Shown: positions 1-8,291 of the stretch, piece by piece
Layout of the letters: each line of letters opens with the position of its first letter
Position numbering within the stretch: the stretch's first letter is position 1
Source of the DNA: Arcticibacterium luteifluviistationis
GTDB taxonomy: Bacteria > Bacteroidota > Bacteroidia > Cytophagales > Spirosomataceae
Direction: 5' to 3'
Assembly: GCF_003258705.1 (NCBI RefSeq)
Contig: NZ_CP029480.1
Location: forward strand, 3,844,001-3,908,000
DNA: 64,000 nt
Made by a program: the position numbers and the translations under genes
The notes under the pieces: generated by a model
Told to the model about the DNA's origin: nothing
Seen by the model: only the letters and a program-made list of their open reading frames with translations
Database searches by the model: none

Positions 1-708
1 GTTATGGTATACATTCTGAACATCGTCATCTTCGTCTAATTTCTCTAAAAGCTTATCAATATCGGCACCTTGCTCTTCAGATAAAGTCTTAGTATCTGTC
101 GGAATTCTTTCAAAACCTGAGCTTACTACCTCAAACTCATTTTCCTCTAAATACTTCTGAATATCACCATAAGAGGCGAACTCTCCATAAATATTTACTT
201 CTCCCGTTTCATCATCTAAGAAAACATCGTCCACACTAAAGTCTATTAACTCTAGTTCTAGTTCTTCTAAATCTAAACCTTCTTTGTTTTCTATTTTAAA
301 AACACACTTTCTATCAAAAATAAAATCGAGCATGCCATTTGTGCCTAAGCTTCCTCCCGTTTTTGAGAAGTAACTCCTAACATTAGCCACCGTTCTTTTA
401 TTATTATCAGTAGTACATTCTACCAAAACCGCTACGCCATACAAGCCGTAACCTTCCAAAATAACCTCTTTATAATCTTCCTGATCTTTAGAGGAGGCTC
501 TTTTGATGGCATTCTCCACATTGGTCTTGGGCATGTTGGCCGCCTTGGCGTTTTGAATAATCGCCCTAAGCCTACTATTGGCAGATGGGTCTGGCCCACC
601 TTCCTTCACTGACATGACTATATCCTTCCCTATTCTTGTAAAGGTTTTTGCCATGGAGCTCCAACGCTTCATTTTCCTAGCCTTCCTAAATTCAAATGCT
701 CTTCCCAT
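1..708 (-). CDS. yebC: YebC/PmpR family transcriptional regulator (3' end cut by window edge)
   Basis: An open frame without stop runs 236 codons from the ATG at 706-708 to the window edge. It encodes the start MGRAFEFRKARKMKRW, then MAKTFTRIGKDI, then SVKEGGPDPSANSRLRAIIQNAKAANMPK, the signature of the YebC family. The middle region (GYGLYGVAVLVECTTDNNKRT, SKTGGSLGTNGMLDFIF) and the acidic C-terminal part (EEQGADIDKLLEKLDEDDDVQNVYHN) also match. YebC proteins are cytosolic; they are described as transcription regulators (PmpR) and more recently as translation factors for proline-rich stretches. The family is usually about 235-250 residues long, so only a few residues should be missing. It is divergent from lanB with 128 bp between them and is probably unrelated to it. 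Confidence 0.93.
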   Translation of the reverse strand, partial: MGRAFEFRKARKMKRWSSMAKTFTRIGKDIVMSVKEGGPDPSANSRLRAIIQNAKAANMPKTNVENAIKRASSKDQEDYKEVILEGYGLYGVAVLVECTTDNNKRTVANVRSYFSKTGGSLGTNGMLDFIFDRKCVFKIENKEGLDLEELELELIDFSVDDVFLDDETGEVNIYGEFASYGDIQKYLEENEFEVVSSGFERIPTDTKTLSEEQGADIDKLLEKLDEDDDVQNVYHN

Positions 709-836
709 ATTTTTTAATATTCTATCCACAAAATTAAAAGATTTGAATAAAAATGTGGAGAAAGCGAGCAAATCGTTAGAAGTTATCCGTGAAAGTGTAA
801 CTTTATTTGATTCTTATTTCCCATTCACCCTATAAA

Positions 837-3812
837 ATGTCCAAATACACCTTTTTGCCTGAGCTTATTTTAAGAACTCCAGCAAAACCCTTCCAAAGTC
901 AATTGACTGAGTTGGAAATAATTAATCTTTTAAAAGATAAAGGGTTTCAGGAAACCATCTTTTTAGCATCACCCTCACTTTATCAAGCCATTCTTGATTA
1001 CAACGAAGGAAAACTTTCCGAGAAAAGTCAAAAGGGTGTTTTAAGTAGTGCCGCAAAGTATATTATAAGAAGTCACACGCGTAGCACACCATTCGGTCTG
1101 TTTGCTGGTACAGCAACATTAAAATGGGGTGAAAAAACATCTATTTCAATAAATCAAAACTACAAAAGAAAGACCCAGCTAGATTTTGGAGTTATTAATG
1201 ATTTATACAAAAAAATCAAGAATAATGGCCAACAGTTAAGAGAAGTCAGACTCTACCCAAACTCTACCTTTTATATCTTTCAAGAAGAAATTAGATATAT
1301 AGAAAAAGCCGTTGATGGGAATGAAGTGTCCCTTCAAATATCAGCCCTTGAGAAAAACGACTTTATTCTATTTGTCTTAAATAAAGCAGAAAGTGGTCTT
1401 ACCATTAGTGAGCTATCCGGTATACTTGAAAAAGAAGGAATAGAAAAAACTGAAGCTCACGAATTTCTCATAAGCCTTATTGATAGTCAAATTCTGGTAG
1501 ACAAGCTTGAGCCCATATTAAATTCGACCGATAAACTTGAAAGCCTAATTAGCCTTCATCGTAATCTTGGAACTGAGGAGGACACCGTAAATGAGCTAAA
1601 AAAAATAAGTAGCGATTTAAATCAAATTGATATTGAACAGGAAAGCAATATTGAAAAATATCTTGAGTTTGAAGATTCTATTAATCGAAAAACTTTTCAC
1701 ACCGAATGCTTTTTTGAACTAGATGAGGCAAGAGCTAGCTTAAATCAAAACCTTCAAAAAAATATCTTAGAAGCTCTAACTGTTTTAAATACACTAAAAA
1801 CAAGAACTGAAGACAACAGACTAAATCATTTCAAGACTAAGTTTGAGCGGAGATTTGGTTCCTCCGAAGTACCCTTACTAGTCGCCCTAGACACAGAAAA
1901 AGGACTTGGTTATGACAAAGAATTTGACATTGTCATAGCTCCTTTAATTAAAGAACTAGACTGGACACCTGTCAAAAATCTAGACGAGACTGTTAAAACA
2001 GAAAGCTACTTAGAAAGTCTTCTAAAAAAGGCATTATCACAAAACTGCCATGAAATTAAGCTAGAAGAAGAAAACCTTCCTGAACTAAATTATGATTTAA
2101 ACCTTAGTGCCAGTTCGTCCATTTTATTCAAAACCATTTCTAAAAATCAAATTCTTTTAGAAGCCGTAGGAGGAAGTAGTGCTATTAATCTTATTTGCCG
2201 TTTTGCCAATAGCAATCCAGACCTTGGACACTTGGTAGAAAAAATAGCAGCCAAAGAAGTAAGCAATAACCCCAGTGTAGTTTTCGCTGAAATCATTCAC
2301 TTACCTAACACCAAACTAGGTAATGTTTTATCTCGAAAATCAGTTTTTGAGCATGAAATATCATTTTTAGGGGTGGGAAAAGGTGAAAAACAAATAGCTC
2401 TTCGAGATCTAGTTGTTTTCCTTCAGGAAGACACACTCTTCCTGAAGGACCTTAGGTCAAATCAGATAATCATCCCTAAGCTAAATTGCACACACAATGT
2501 TGGAGAAACAGACCTTCCTGTTTATAAATTTCTTTATGATTTACAGTTTCAGGGGCTTGATGGGAGCCTAAAATTTGATTGGGATGGGAAAATCAATAAC
2601 AACATCTTCTTTCCCAGAGTGTCATATAAGGGAGTAATTATAAGCCTAGCCACGTGGGAATTTCGAAAAACAGCTTTAGCGGATGTACATAAACTGAAAT
2701 CTATAAACGACTTCGAAAAATGGCATCAAAAATTAAATATCCCTCCACTTTTTGTAATATCAGAAGGTGATAACGATCTTCTAATTGACACTAAAAGTGA
2801 ATTCCTTATTCAACTATTTATTGACACCGTCAAAAACAAAAAACAACTAACACTAAAAGAATTTCTTTTGAACGAGAGTCAACCTGTTAAGAACTCGTAT
2901 GGAGAATCCATGGCCAATCAATTTATTGCCACACTACTCAAATCTGGAGAAGCATATAAGCTTCCAGGAAAAGAAGCATTAAAAAGTGTAGACACTAATC
3001 AGGTTCTTATTAAAACAGAAAATGCACCATACTCAAACTGGCTTTACATTAAAGTATATTGCCCTTTGGCGTCCGTTGATAGTATTCTTTCAAATGAAAT
3101 AGCCAACGCTTTAAAAGAAGCATTTGACAAGAATTTAATAGATAAATGGTTTTTTATTAGATACCGAGACCCTGACTTCCATTTAAGAGTACGCTTTCAT
3201 TTAAATGACATAGAGCAATACCAAGAACTTATAAAACTCCTAAACCATTATATATCAAACCAAACTGATATTTGGAAGGTGGAACTAGGCTCTTACGAAC
3301 CAGAATATAAGAGATTTGCTGCCATAGGAATAGAGGCCGCTGAAAGTATATTTCACTTTGAAAGTTCTTCTTACCTTAATTTCTTAGCCTGTACTGAAGC
3401 CGATAGTAGGGAGGATATTAGATGGCTATATGCTTTAAAGTATATTGACGACTTGATGAGCTTTTTTGAATATTCTCTATCTGAAAAACTCAATTTTATC
3501 TCATTTGTACGAAATGGCTTCGCTGAAGAGTTCGGATTAAACCAAGAAAAAAAGAAGTTGATTGATAAGTTATATCGAGAAAACAAACAAAAGATCAATG
3601 AGACGCTGTCTCAAAAATCATATATAAAACCAGAAGTAACTCTAGATTTGCACTGCAAAAAGGAAGATTCTTTTAATAAATCGACACTAGCCGGCCTAAC
3701 GCATATGTGCATAAACAGAATCATGAATACTCAGCCAAGGCTTCATGAATTTGTCATTTATGACTTTCTACTGCGAAGCTATAAATCAATATTAGCTCAG
3801 CAAAAAAACTAA
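837..3812 (+). CDS. lanB: Class I lanthipeptide dehydratase (LanB type), full length
   Basis: 991 residues from the ATG at 837. An upstream ATG at 807 would add ten residues, but MSKYTFLPELILRTPAKPF is the usual start of Bacteroidota LanB proteins. The N-terminal glutamylation domain (about 20-650) carries the conserved TRSTPFGLFAG at 81-91. The C-terminal SpaB_C elimination domain (about 729-985) shows WLYIKVYCP, FFIRYRDPDFHLRVRF and the THMCINR motif, which matches the His region needed for glutamate elimination in NisB. Known function of the family: tRNA-Glu-dependent glutamylation of Ser/Thr in a leader-bearing peptide, then elimination to dehydroalanine/dehydrobutyrine. Both halves are in one chain, unlike the split enzymes of thiopeptide pathways. 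No LanC cyclase, protease or ABC transporter is in the window. The likely substrate is the 40-residue peptide at 5810-5932. It converges with the regulator at 3822 with a 9-bp gap. Confidence 0.92.
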   Translation: MSKYTFLPELILRTPAKPFQSQLTELEIINLLKDKGFQETIFLASPSLYQAILDYNEGKLSEKSQKGVLSSAAKYIIRSHTRSTPFGLFAGTATLKWGEKTSISINQNYKRKTQLDFGVINDLYKKIKNNGQQLREVRLYPNSTFYIFQEEIRYIEKAVDGNEVSLQISALEKNDFILFVLNKAESGLTISELSGILEKEGIEKTEAHEFLISLIDSQILVDKLEPILNSTDKLESLISLHRNLGTEEDTVNELKKISSDLNQIDIEQESNIEKYLEFEDSINRKTFHTECFFELDEARASLNQNLQKNILEALTVLNTLKTRTEDNRLNHFKTKFERRFGSSEVPLLVALDTEKGLGYDKEFDIVIAPLIKELDWTPVKNLDETVKTESYLESLLKKALSQNCHEIKLEEENLPELNYDLNLSASSSILFKTISKNQILLEAVGGSSAINLICRFANSNPDLGHLVEKIAAKEVSNNPSVVFAEIIHLPNTKLGNVLSRKSVFEHEISFLGVGKGEKQIALRDLVVFLQEDTLFLKDLRSNQIIIPKLNCTHNVGETDLPVYKFLYDLQFQGLDGSLKFDWDGKINNNIFFPRVSYKGVIISLATWEFRKTALADVHKLKSINDFEKWHQKLNIPPLFVISEGDNDLLIDTKSEFLIQLFIDTVKNKKQLTLKEFLLNESQPVKNSYGESMANQFIATLLKSGEAYKLPGKEALKSVDTNQVLIKTENAPYSNWLYIKVYCPLASVDSILSNEIANALKEAFDKNLIDKWFFIRYRDPDFHLRVRFHLNDIEQYQELIKLLNHYISNQTDIWKVELGSYEPEYKRFAAIGIEAAESIFHFESSSYLNFLACTEADSREDIRWLYALKYIDDLMSFFEYSLSEKLNFISFVRNGFAEEFGLNQEKKKLIDKLYRENKQKINETLSQKSYIKPEVTLDLHCKKEDSFNKSTLAGLTHMCINRIMNTQPRLHEFVIYDFLLRSYKSILAQQKN

Positions 3813-3821
3813 CAGAGAACC

Positions 3822-4544
3822 TTACTGAAGCATTTTGCTTTCCAAAAGGTCAAAGAAAGTGTCTCTATAAGTTATTCCTAAAGGAATCTTATCAATATCT
3901 GTTTGAAGTACTATCTCTCCTCCATCTACATATTTAAGATGGTTTAAAGAAACAATGAAAGACTTATGCGTTCTTATGAAATGCTCTTTCGGAAGCTTCT
4001 CAGCTAACTCTTTCATGGTAAGCAAGGTAATTATCTGCTCTTTCTGAAGAGTATAGATAGCTACGTAATTTTTAAGAGATTCTATATAAAGAATATTCTC
4101 AAATTTCACTTTCACATACTTTCCTTTATGCTCTGTTTTGACCATGATATAGTCACTAAGAGACTCCAACTTATTAGCCGTGCTGGCTGCTAAGAACCTG
4201 TTTTGAACTCTCTGAACAGCTCTTAAAAAGTCATCAAAAGGAATTGGCTTTGTTAAATAATCTACCACATCATATTTATAACCGTCAATAGCATACTCTG
4301 AATAAGCTGTGGTTAAAACAATTTTGGTATCATTCTTTAACATATCCATAAAACTGAACCCTGTGAGGTGCGGCATATTGATATCTAAAAAAACCACATC
4401 AATTTGATTTTCATTGACAAACGTCAAAGCTTCTACCGGATTCGAAAAAGAGGCCACATTCTCAACAAAGGACAACCTCTTTACGTAATTCTCAAGCACT
4501 TTGATTGCTGCAGATTCGTCATCCACAATTACACTTAATATCAT
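3822..4544 (-). CDS. LytTR-family response regulator
   Basis: 240 residues. The receiver domain (1-115) has the acidic pair in VDDE and phosphoacceptor Asp54 in VVFLDINMPHLTG, so it should be phosphorylatable. The LytTR DNA-binding domain (about 135-238) shows the typical ILYIESLKNYVAIYT and HFIRTHKSFIVSLNHL. It lies 82 bp downstream of a LytS-type kinase on the same strand and is presumably its partner. LytTR/LytS pairs often control peptide or surface-product genes in Bacteroidota; its position between lanB and the precursor-like gene suggests control of this locus, which is inference. The gene is convergent with lanB. Confidence 0.93.
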   Translation of the reverse strand: MILSVIVDDESAAIKVLENYVKRLSFVENVASFSNPVEALTFVNENQIDVVFLDINMPHLTGFSFMDMLKNDTKIVLTTAYSEYAIDGYKYDVVDYLTKPIPFDDFLRAVQRVQNRFLAASTANKLESLSDYIMVKTEHKGKYVKVKFENILYIESLKNYVAIYTLQKEQIITLLTMKELAEKLPKEHFIRTHKSFIVSLNHLKYVDGGEIVLQTDIDKIPLGITYRDTFFDLLESKMLQ

Positions 4545-4626
4545 TCTTTTTTCTTTTATGTAGACTCCAGTTAAACTATTACGTACACAAGTCTAATAAG
4601 ATATAACGAAATTTCCTATGAGAAAT

Positions 4627-5664
4627 TCACTTCTTCCAGACTATTGTTAATAAAACTTCGTAGGTCTCATCTTCCTCATTTACTAGTAGATTATAATCAC
4701 TTCCATAAGTCAATTCTAACCTTCTTTCAATGTTCTTAATGCCTACTGATGTCGTCTCTTTATCCTTAAAATCTAGTCGCTTTGTATTAAAACATACAAA
4801 TTTCAGACCATTTTTATCTACATCTAAATTTATCTTGATTGGTGTCTCCGGATCATCAATGACTCCGTACTTAAATGCATTCTCCACTAGACTAAGCAAA
4901 ACCAGCGGTGGAATAACAAATAGCATAAACAATCCCGACTTCTCAAAGTCAACATAAGCCCTCCCTCCGAACCTTAATTTTTGAAGTACCAGATACTCTG
5001 TTACCGCCTCTACCTCTCTTCGTAAGCTGCTATTTTCAGTCTTGGTGCTTTCCACTGAATACCTAAGAAGCTTGGTTAATGATAGTATAGCATTTCCCGC
5101 CTCTGTACTCTTTTCGGCTACATCTCCATAAACAAAGTTTAAAGTATTAAACAAGAAGTGTGGATTTATCTGAGCCCTAAGAAATGCAATCTCGGCACTA
5201 TGTAATTGTTTCTCAACCTCCCTCCTTAACCTTTGATCATCAATTCGCTGCAGGTATATCCAATAGGCAAAGCCATATAGTGCCGAAGTTGAAAACCGCC
5301 AGGTTTCAAACAAATAAAGAGTCCACGCTTTCTCTTCTAGCCTTTTAACAGACGCCTCATACTCTATGACATAAATATCCCAAATGAAATTTAACCCAGA
5401 GAAGAGAAGAACAGCTAAAATCCCAAATACTACGCCCTTCAACTTTTGGTTTGGAAAATACTTCTTATATATCTCTACTATAAAATAAAAACAAAATGTG
5501 TAAACAATGACAGTACAGAAATAGGTCACTATCATTCCTTGGGTCACGTCTTCCGTAAATCCAATAACAAAAACAAAATCAACCAAATAGTAAATACTCC
5601 AAGCCAGTATATGAAGTCGAATTTCTGCCTTATTTTTTCTTAATTGTTCTATTATAGCGTTCAT
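4627..5664 (-). CDS. LytS-type sensor histidine kinase (His_kinase family)
   Basis: 345 residues from the ATG at 5662-5664 (MNAIIEQLRKNK). A longer frame starts at 5754, but its extra 30 residues are basic and non-conserved and would run across the -33 element of the divergent promoter at 5740-5770. About four hydrophobic segments (about 18-37, 43-63, 76-95 and a weaker one near 120-138) make a membrane sensor with no large periplasmic domain. The cytoplasmic part has His169 in QINPHFLFNTLNF and the ATP-binding N box in LLSLVENAFKYG. This type autophosphorylates the His and passes phosphate to a LytTR regulator, here the gene at 3822. It is divergent from the precursor-like gene (145 bp apart). 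Sensing a peptide or membrane state would fit but is inference. Confidence 0.92.
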   Translation of the reverse strand: MNAIIEQLRKNKAEIRLHILAWSIYYLVDFVFVIGFTEDVTQGMIVTYFCTVIVYTFCFYFIVEIYKKYFPNQKLKGVVFGILAVLLFSGLNFIWDIYVIEYEASVKRLEEKAWTLYLFETWRFSTSALYGFAYWIYLQRIDDQRLRREVEKQLHSAEIAFLRAQINPHFLFNTLNFVYGDVAEKSTEAGNAILSLTKLLRYSVESTKTENSSLRREVEAVTEYLVLQKLRFGGRAYVDFEKSGLFMLFVIPPLVLLSLVENAFKYGVIDDPETPIKINLDVDKNGLKFVCFNTKRLDFKDKETTSVGIKNIERRLELTYGSDYNLLVNEEDETYEVLLTIVWKK

Positions 5665-5739
5665 GGTTATACCTTTTTTACAGGTTTTATATTTAAAACT
5701 TCTTTTTGTATAGCTAATACGGTTGTGTGCACTATTTCT

Positions 5740-5770
5740 TTTCAAACAAGCCAATACACGCCGACATTTG
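5740..5770 (+). promoter_or_regulatory. Promoter of the precursor-like peptide gene
   Basis: TTTC at 5740-5743 and GACATTTG at 5763-5770 are separated by exactly 19 bp. This matches the Bacteroidota vegetative form (TTTG, 19-21 bp, TAnnTTTG) except for the last base of -33 and the first base of -7. Two other promoters here (6885-6915, 34212-34242) also use TTTC-N19. Transcription would start near 5777 and read the 40-residue gene and the next regulator. Confidence 0.6.
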
Positions 5771-5809
5771 TATAGTAAATTTTAATCAATCAAATAATCA
5801 ATTTTAATC

Positions 5810-5932
5810 ATGAGAAAAATCAATCTCCAAATCAGAAAAACAACAGTTGCTAAATTTAACAATTCTGCAAAGAACTCAACAAAGTCTTGGTCTACAATTC
5901 CAATACCTTGTTCCACTATACCGATTCCTTAA
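5810..5932 (+). CDS. lanA: Putative class I lanthipeptide-like precursor peptide (40 residues)
   Basis: ATG 5810-5812 to TAA 5930-5932. The first half, MRKINLQIRKTTVAKFN, resembles the leaders of Bacteroidota class I precursors, which carry a motif like L-x-L-(N/R)KxT(I/V)AxLN. The second half is almost only Ser, Thr, Asn, Lys, Ile and Pro, and ends W-STIPIP-C-STIPIP. The two STIPIP units use different codons (ATT/CCA/ATA/CCT against ATA/CCG/ATT/CCT), so the repeat is kept at protein level. Eight of the last 22 residues are Ser/Thr and there is one Cys (residue 34), so at most one lanthionine could form. No GG or GA cleavage site is evident. It has a good promoter, and a regulator gene 39 bp downstream is probably cotranscribed. 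lanB is 2 kb away. No dehydration is shown by sequence; it could instead be an unmodified signal peptide. Confidence 0.68.
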   Translation: MRKINLQIRKTTVAKFNNSAKNSTKSWSTIPIPCSTIPIP

Positions 5933-5971
5933 TTTTAGGAAAGCGAATAGTGTTTCAAACAAAACATTAAT

Positions 5972-6637
5972 ATGCAAACATTACCCAAAGTTCTATTGAT
6001 TCACAGAAGTACCTTGATTTGCGAAGTCCTCCGTGAATCATTAGAGCAGCGGGAATACGATGTAGTTTCTTATGCAACTTCCGGAGAAGACGCATTAAAA
6101 AATACTTCAAAGTACAAACCGGATGTAATAATAGTAAGCAATTACTTATCAGACTATTCAGGCCTAGAAATAGTTAACCAATTAAATAAAGAATCTTTTA
6201 AAGGTTCTTTTATTTTTTTATCTCAAAGTGCTACAGACGCTAGGCTAGTTCATCAAAAACTAAATGTGGCTGGTCACATTCATACCTTCGATGGTATGAG
6301 TGAATTATTTTTTGCCCTTCAAGAAATAAGGTCTGGTCGCCAATACACTTCACAAAGTGTCAAAAAAGAAATTAGCAAGAGCTATAAAGAAGAAACCGAT
6401 TCCATTCAAATGGATACTGCTATTTTGAAATCACTCACTCCACGAGAGCTTCAAATTATGCAAGCACTAGCAGACTCCAATACTACTCCACAAATAGCCA
6501 AGCAATTTTTAATTAGTCCTGCTACCGTAAATAACCACAGAGCTAACATTATGCATAAGCTAAAACTAAGAGGGAGAAACCAACTCATAGGCGTTGCGAT
6601 TTCCTTAAAACCCTTTTATGACAGCGATGCCGCTTAA
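5972..6637 (+). CDS. NarL/LuxR-type regulator with degenerate (pseudo-)receiver domain
   Basis: 221 residues. The N-terminal 120 residues have the receiver fold pattern, but the phosphorylation residues are gone. The acidic pair is HR (11-12, in VLLIHRS), the phosphoacceptor Asp is Ser56 (IIVSNYLSDYSG; the Gly at +8 is in register), the Pro at +4 is Ser60, and no Lys is seen at the usual strand-5 place (GHIHTFDG). The C-terminal LuxR helix-turn-helix (about 150-210) is intact: SLTPRELQIMQAL, IAKQFLISPATVNNHRANIMHKL. It should bind DNA without being switched by phosphorylation, perhaps by ligand binding or partner contact. It follows the precursor-like gene by 39 bp and ends before a strong terminator, so the two form a small operon. 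Direct control of the peptide locus is inference. Confidence 0.9.
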   Translation: MQTLPKVLLIHRSTLICEVLRESLEQREYDVVSYATSGEDALKNTSKYKPDVIIVSNYLSDYSGLEIVNQLNKESFKGSFIFLSQSATDARLVHQKLNVAGHIHTFDGMSELFFALQEIRSGRQYTSQSVKKEISKSYKEETDSIQMDTAILKSLTPRELQIMQALADSNTTPQIAKQFLISPATVNNHRANIMHKLKLRGRNQLIGVAISLKPFYDSDAA

Positions 6638-6762
6638 TTATTCTTAATCAGAATAATGATTTTGGTATGCTTTTTTGACTCCTGTATTCATCTCAGGACC
6701 CCTTGGACATTTATAATAACGCTCACTCGATTAATTATAAAGTCCATACAATCTCATTTATA

Positions 6763-6801
6763 AACACGCTATTTCAAAAAACGAAATGGCGTGTTTTATT
6801 A
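6763..6801 (+). terminator. Rho-independent terminator after the pseudo-receiver regulator
   Basis: A 13-bp stem (6763-6775 with 6783-6795, one G-U pair) and a 7-nt A-rich loop are followed by TTATTAT. It closes the peptide/regulator operon 126 bp after the stop codon. In the rest of 6638-6949 I see only the promoter at 6885. Confidence 0.75.
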
Positions 6802-6884
6802 TAAGGCTTATAATCAAAAGGAAGCGAAACTATCGGTATCTAAGCCAAACAAAGTGTTCTTAAAGAAAATAGTTTAATTTTCCG

Positions 6885-6915
6885 TTTCATATCGCGATTT
6901 AAGAACCTACTTTTG
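6885..6915 (+). promoter_or_regulatory. Promoter of the aminotransferase gene
   Basis: TTTC at 6885-6888, 19 bp, then TACTTTTG at 6908-6915, a perfect TAnnTTTG -7 box. The ATG at 6950 lies about 28 nt after the expected start of transcription. Confidence 0.7.
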
Positions 6916-6949
6916 CCCCCGATTTTCATGGTAAACAAAATTTAACAAA

Positions 6950-8152
6950 ATGTCTGCAGCACATCAAGTATCTGACCGTATCCAAAATCTGGAATCATCA
7001 GCTACCATTGCCATGTCTCAAAAATCTCGTGAACTACGCGATGAGGGACATGACGTTATCAACCTTTCAATCGGAGAGCCCGATTTTAAAACGCCTGAGC
7101 ATATTTGCGAAGAAGCTAAAAAAGCTATTGACGCAGGTTTTCACTCTTATACACCGGTACCGGGTATTCCTGAGTTACGAAAGGCGATTGCAGATAAATT
7201 TAAACGTGACAATAATATTGACTGGGCCCCTGCTAATATTGTAGTTTCTACAGGTGCTAAGCACTCTTTAGCTAATGCCCTTCAGGTAATGGTTAACCCA
7301 GGAGACGAGGTTGTAATATTTGCTCCATACTGGGTAAGTTACTCTGAAATGGTAAAGTTAGCAGAAGGAACTCCAGTAATAGTTAAAGGTTCTTTCGAGA
7401 ATGGCTTTAAAGTTACTCCAGAGCAACTAGAAGCAGCTATCACTGACAAGACGAAGGTTATCATGTTTTCTTCTCCTTCTAATCCTACAGGGGCAGTATT
7501 TAGCAAAGCTGAACTTACAGCAATAGCTAAAGTGGTAGAAAAACACGAAAATGTTTTTGTACTGGCTGATGAAATTTACGAATACATCAACTTCATGGAA
7601 GAAGGTCACTTTAGTATTGGTTCTATTCCAGCTATAAAAGACAGAGTCATAACAGTAAATGGAATGGCGAAGGGTTTTGCCATGACAGGTTGGAGAATTG
7701 GATACATTGGAGCAGCCGAATGGATTGTAAAAGGTATCACCAAACTTCAAGGTCAGGTAACTTCAGGAACTAACCATATAGCTCAAAGAGCTTCTGTGGT
7801 AGCATGGGACGACATGACTTCTTCAGAAACGATGAAGAGAGCGTACCTAGTTCGCAGAAAATTAGTAGTAGATGGTTTGAAATCTATTCCAGGTTTTAAA
7901 GTCAACACACCTGATGGGGCTTTTTACGCATTCCCAGACATCAGCGATTTCTTCGGAAAGGCTAACGGTGAAACTAAAATCAATAACAGTGACGACTTCA
8001 GCATGTACTTACTACTTAATGCTCACGTAGCTACGGTAGCCGGCGAAAGCTTTGGTGCTCCTGATTGTATTAGAATTTCGACTGCTGCTTCTGATGAAGC
8101 ATTGACAGAAGCTATTGCAAGAATAAAGAAAGCCTGCTCTGAGTTGAAATAA
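6950..8152 (+). CDS. Class I/II pyridoxal-phosphate aminotransferase (aspartate aminotransferase type)
   Basis: 400 residues, the usual length for AspB/AspC-like fold-type I enzymes. Visible motifs are NLSIGEPDF near the N-terminus, SPSNPTGAVFS (phosphate/PLP environment), VLADEIYEYI, and the PLP-binding Lys in NGMAKGFAMTGWRIGY (about residue 240); the conserved C-terminal Arg is in CIRISTA. The family moves the amino group of aspartate or a related amino acid to 2-oxoglutarate in the cytosol. Substrate choice (aspartate, prephenate or tyrosine) cannot be decided here. It is a single-gene unit with its own promoter at 6885 and terminator at 8177. Confidence 0.93.
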   Translation: MSAAHQVSDRIQNLESSATIAMSQKSRELRDEGHDVINLSIGEPDFKTPEHICEEAKKAIDAGFHSYTPVPGIPELRKAIADKFKRDNNIDWAPANIVVSTGAKHSLANALQVMVNPGDEVVIFAPYWVSYSEMVKLAEGTPVIVKGSFENGFKVTPEQLEAAITDKTKVIMFSSPSNPTGAVFSKAELTAIAKVVEKHENVFVLADEIYEYINFMEEGHFSIGSIPAIKDRVITVNGMAKGFAMTGWRIGYIGAAEWIVKGITKLQGQVTSGTNHIAQRASVVAWDDMTSSETMKRAYLVRRKLVVDGLKSIPGFKVNTPDGAFYAFPDISDFFGKANGETKINNSDDFSMYLLLNAHVATVAGESFGAPDCIRISTAASDEALTEAIARIKKACSELK

Positions 8153-8176
8153 ATTCAAACAAGACTTTATAATTTG

Positions 8177-8213
8177 ATAAGCTCCTAAGTTCACACTTGG
8201 GAGCTTATTTTTT
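8177..8213 (+). terminator. Rho-independent terminator after the aminotransferase
   Basis: Stem 8177-8189 with 8196-8208 (13 bp, one G-U), loop of 6 nt, followed by a T run. Confidence 0.8.
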
Positions 8214-8291
8214 ATAGGTCATATTGATAACTTGATTGACATGCCTCCCATGGTCAATTGAACTATTCAAATCTTAAAATGTTTAAGAAGT

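Noticed and set aside
807-836. Upstream ATG that would lengthen LanB by ten residues
   Set aside because: The family starts at MSKYTF; the extra residues (ILISHSPYK) are not conserved and overlap the possible -7 region.
5665-5754. Longer start of the LytS-type kinase
   Set aside because: The extra 30 residues are basic, non-conserved and cross the divergent promoter; the ATG at 5664 gives a normal N-terminus.
6656-6766. 36-codon frame after the pseudo-receiver regulator, considered as a second peptide gene
   Set aside because: No leader motif and no promoter; hydrophobic random-looking translation, and it ends inside the terminator hairpin.
8231-8269. Imperfect inverted repeat around TTGAC...GTCAA before the DsbA-like gene
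   Set aside because: Interrupted by mismatches and without a repeat elsewhere; not enough to call an operator.
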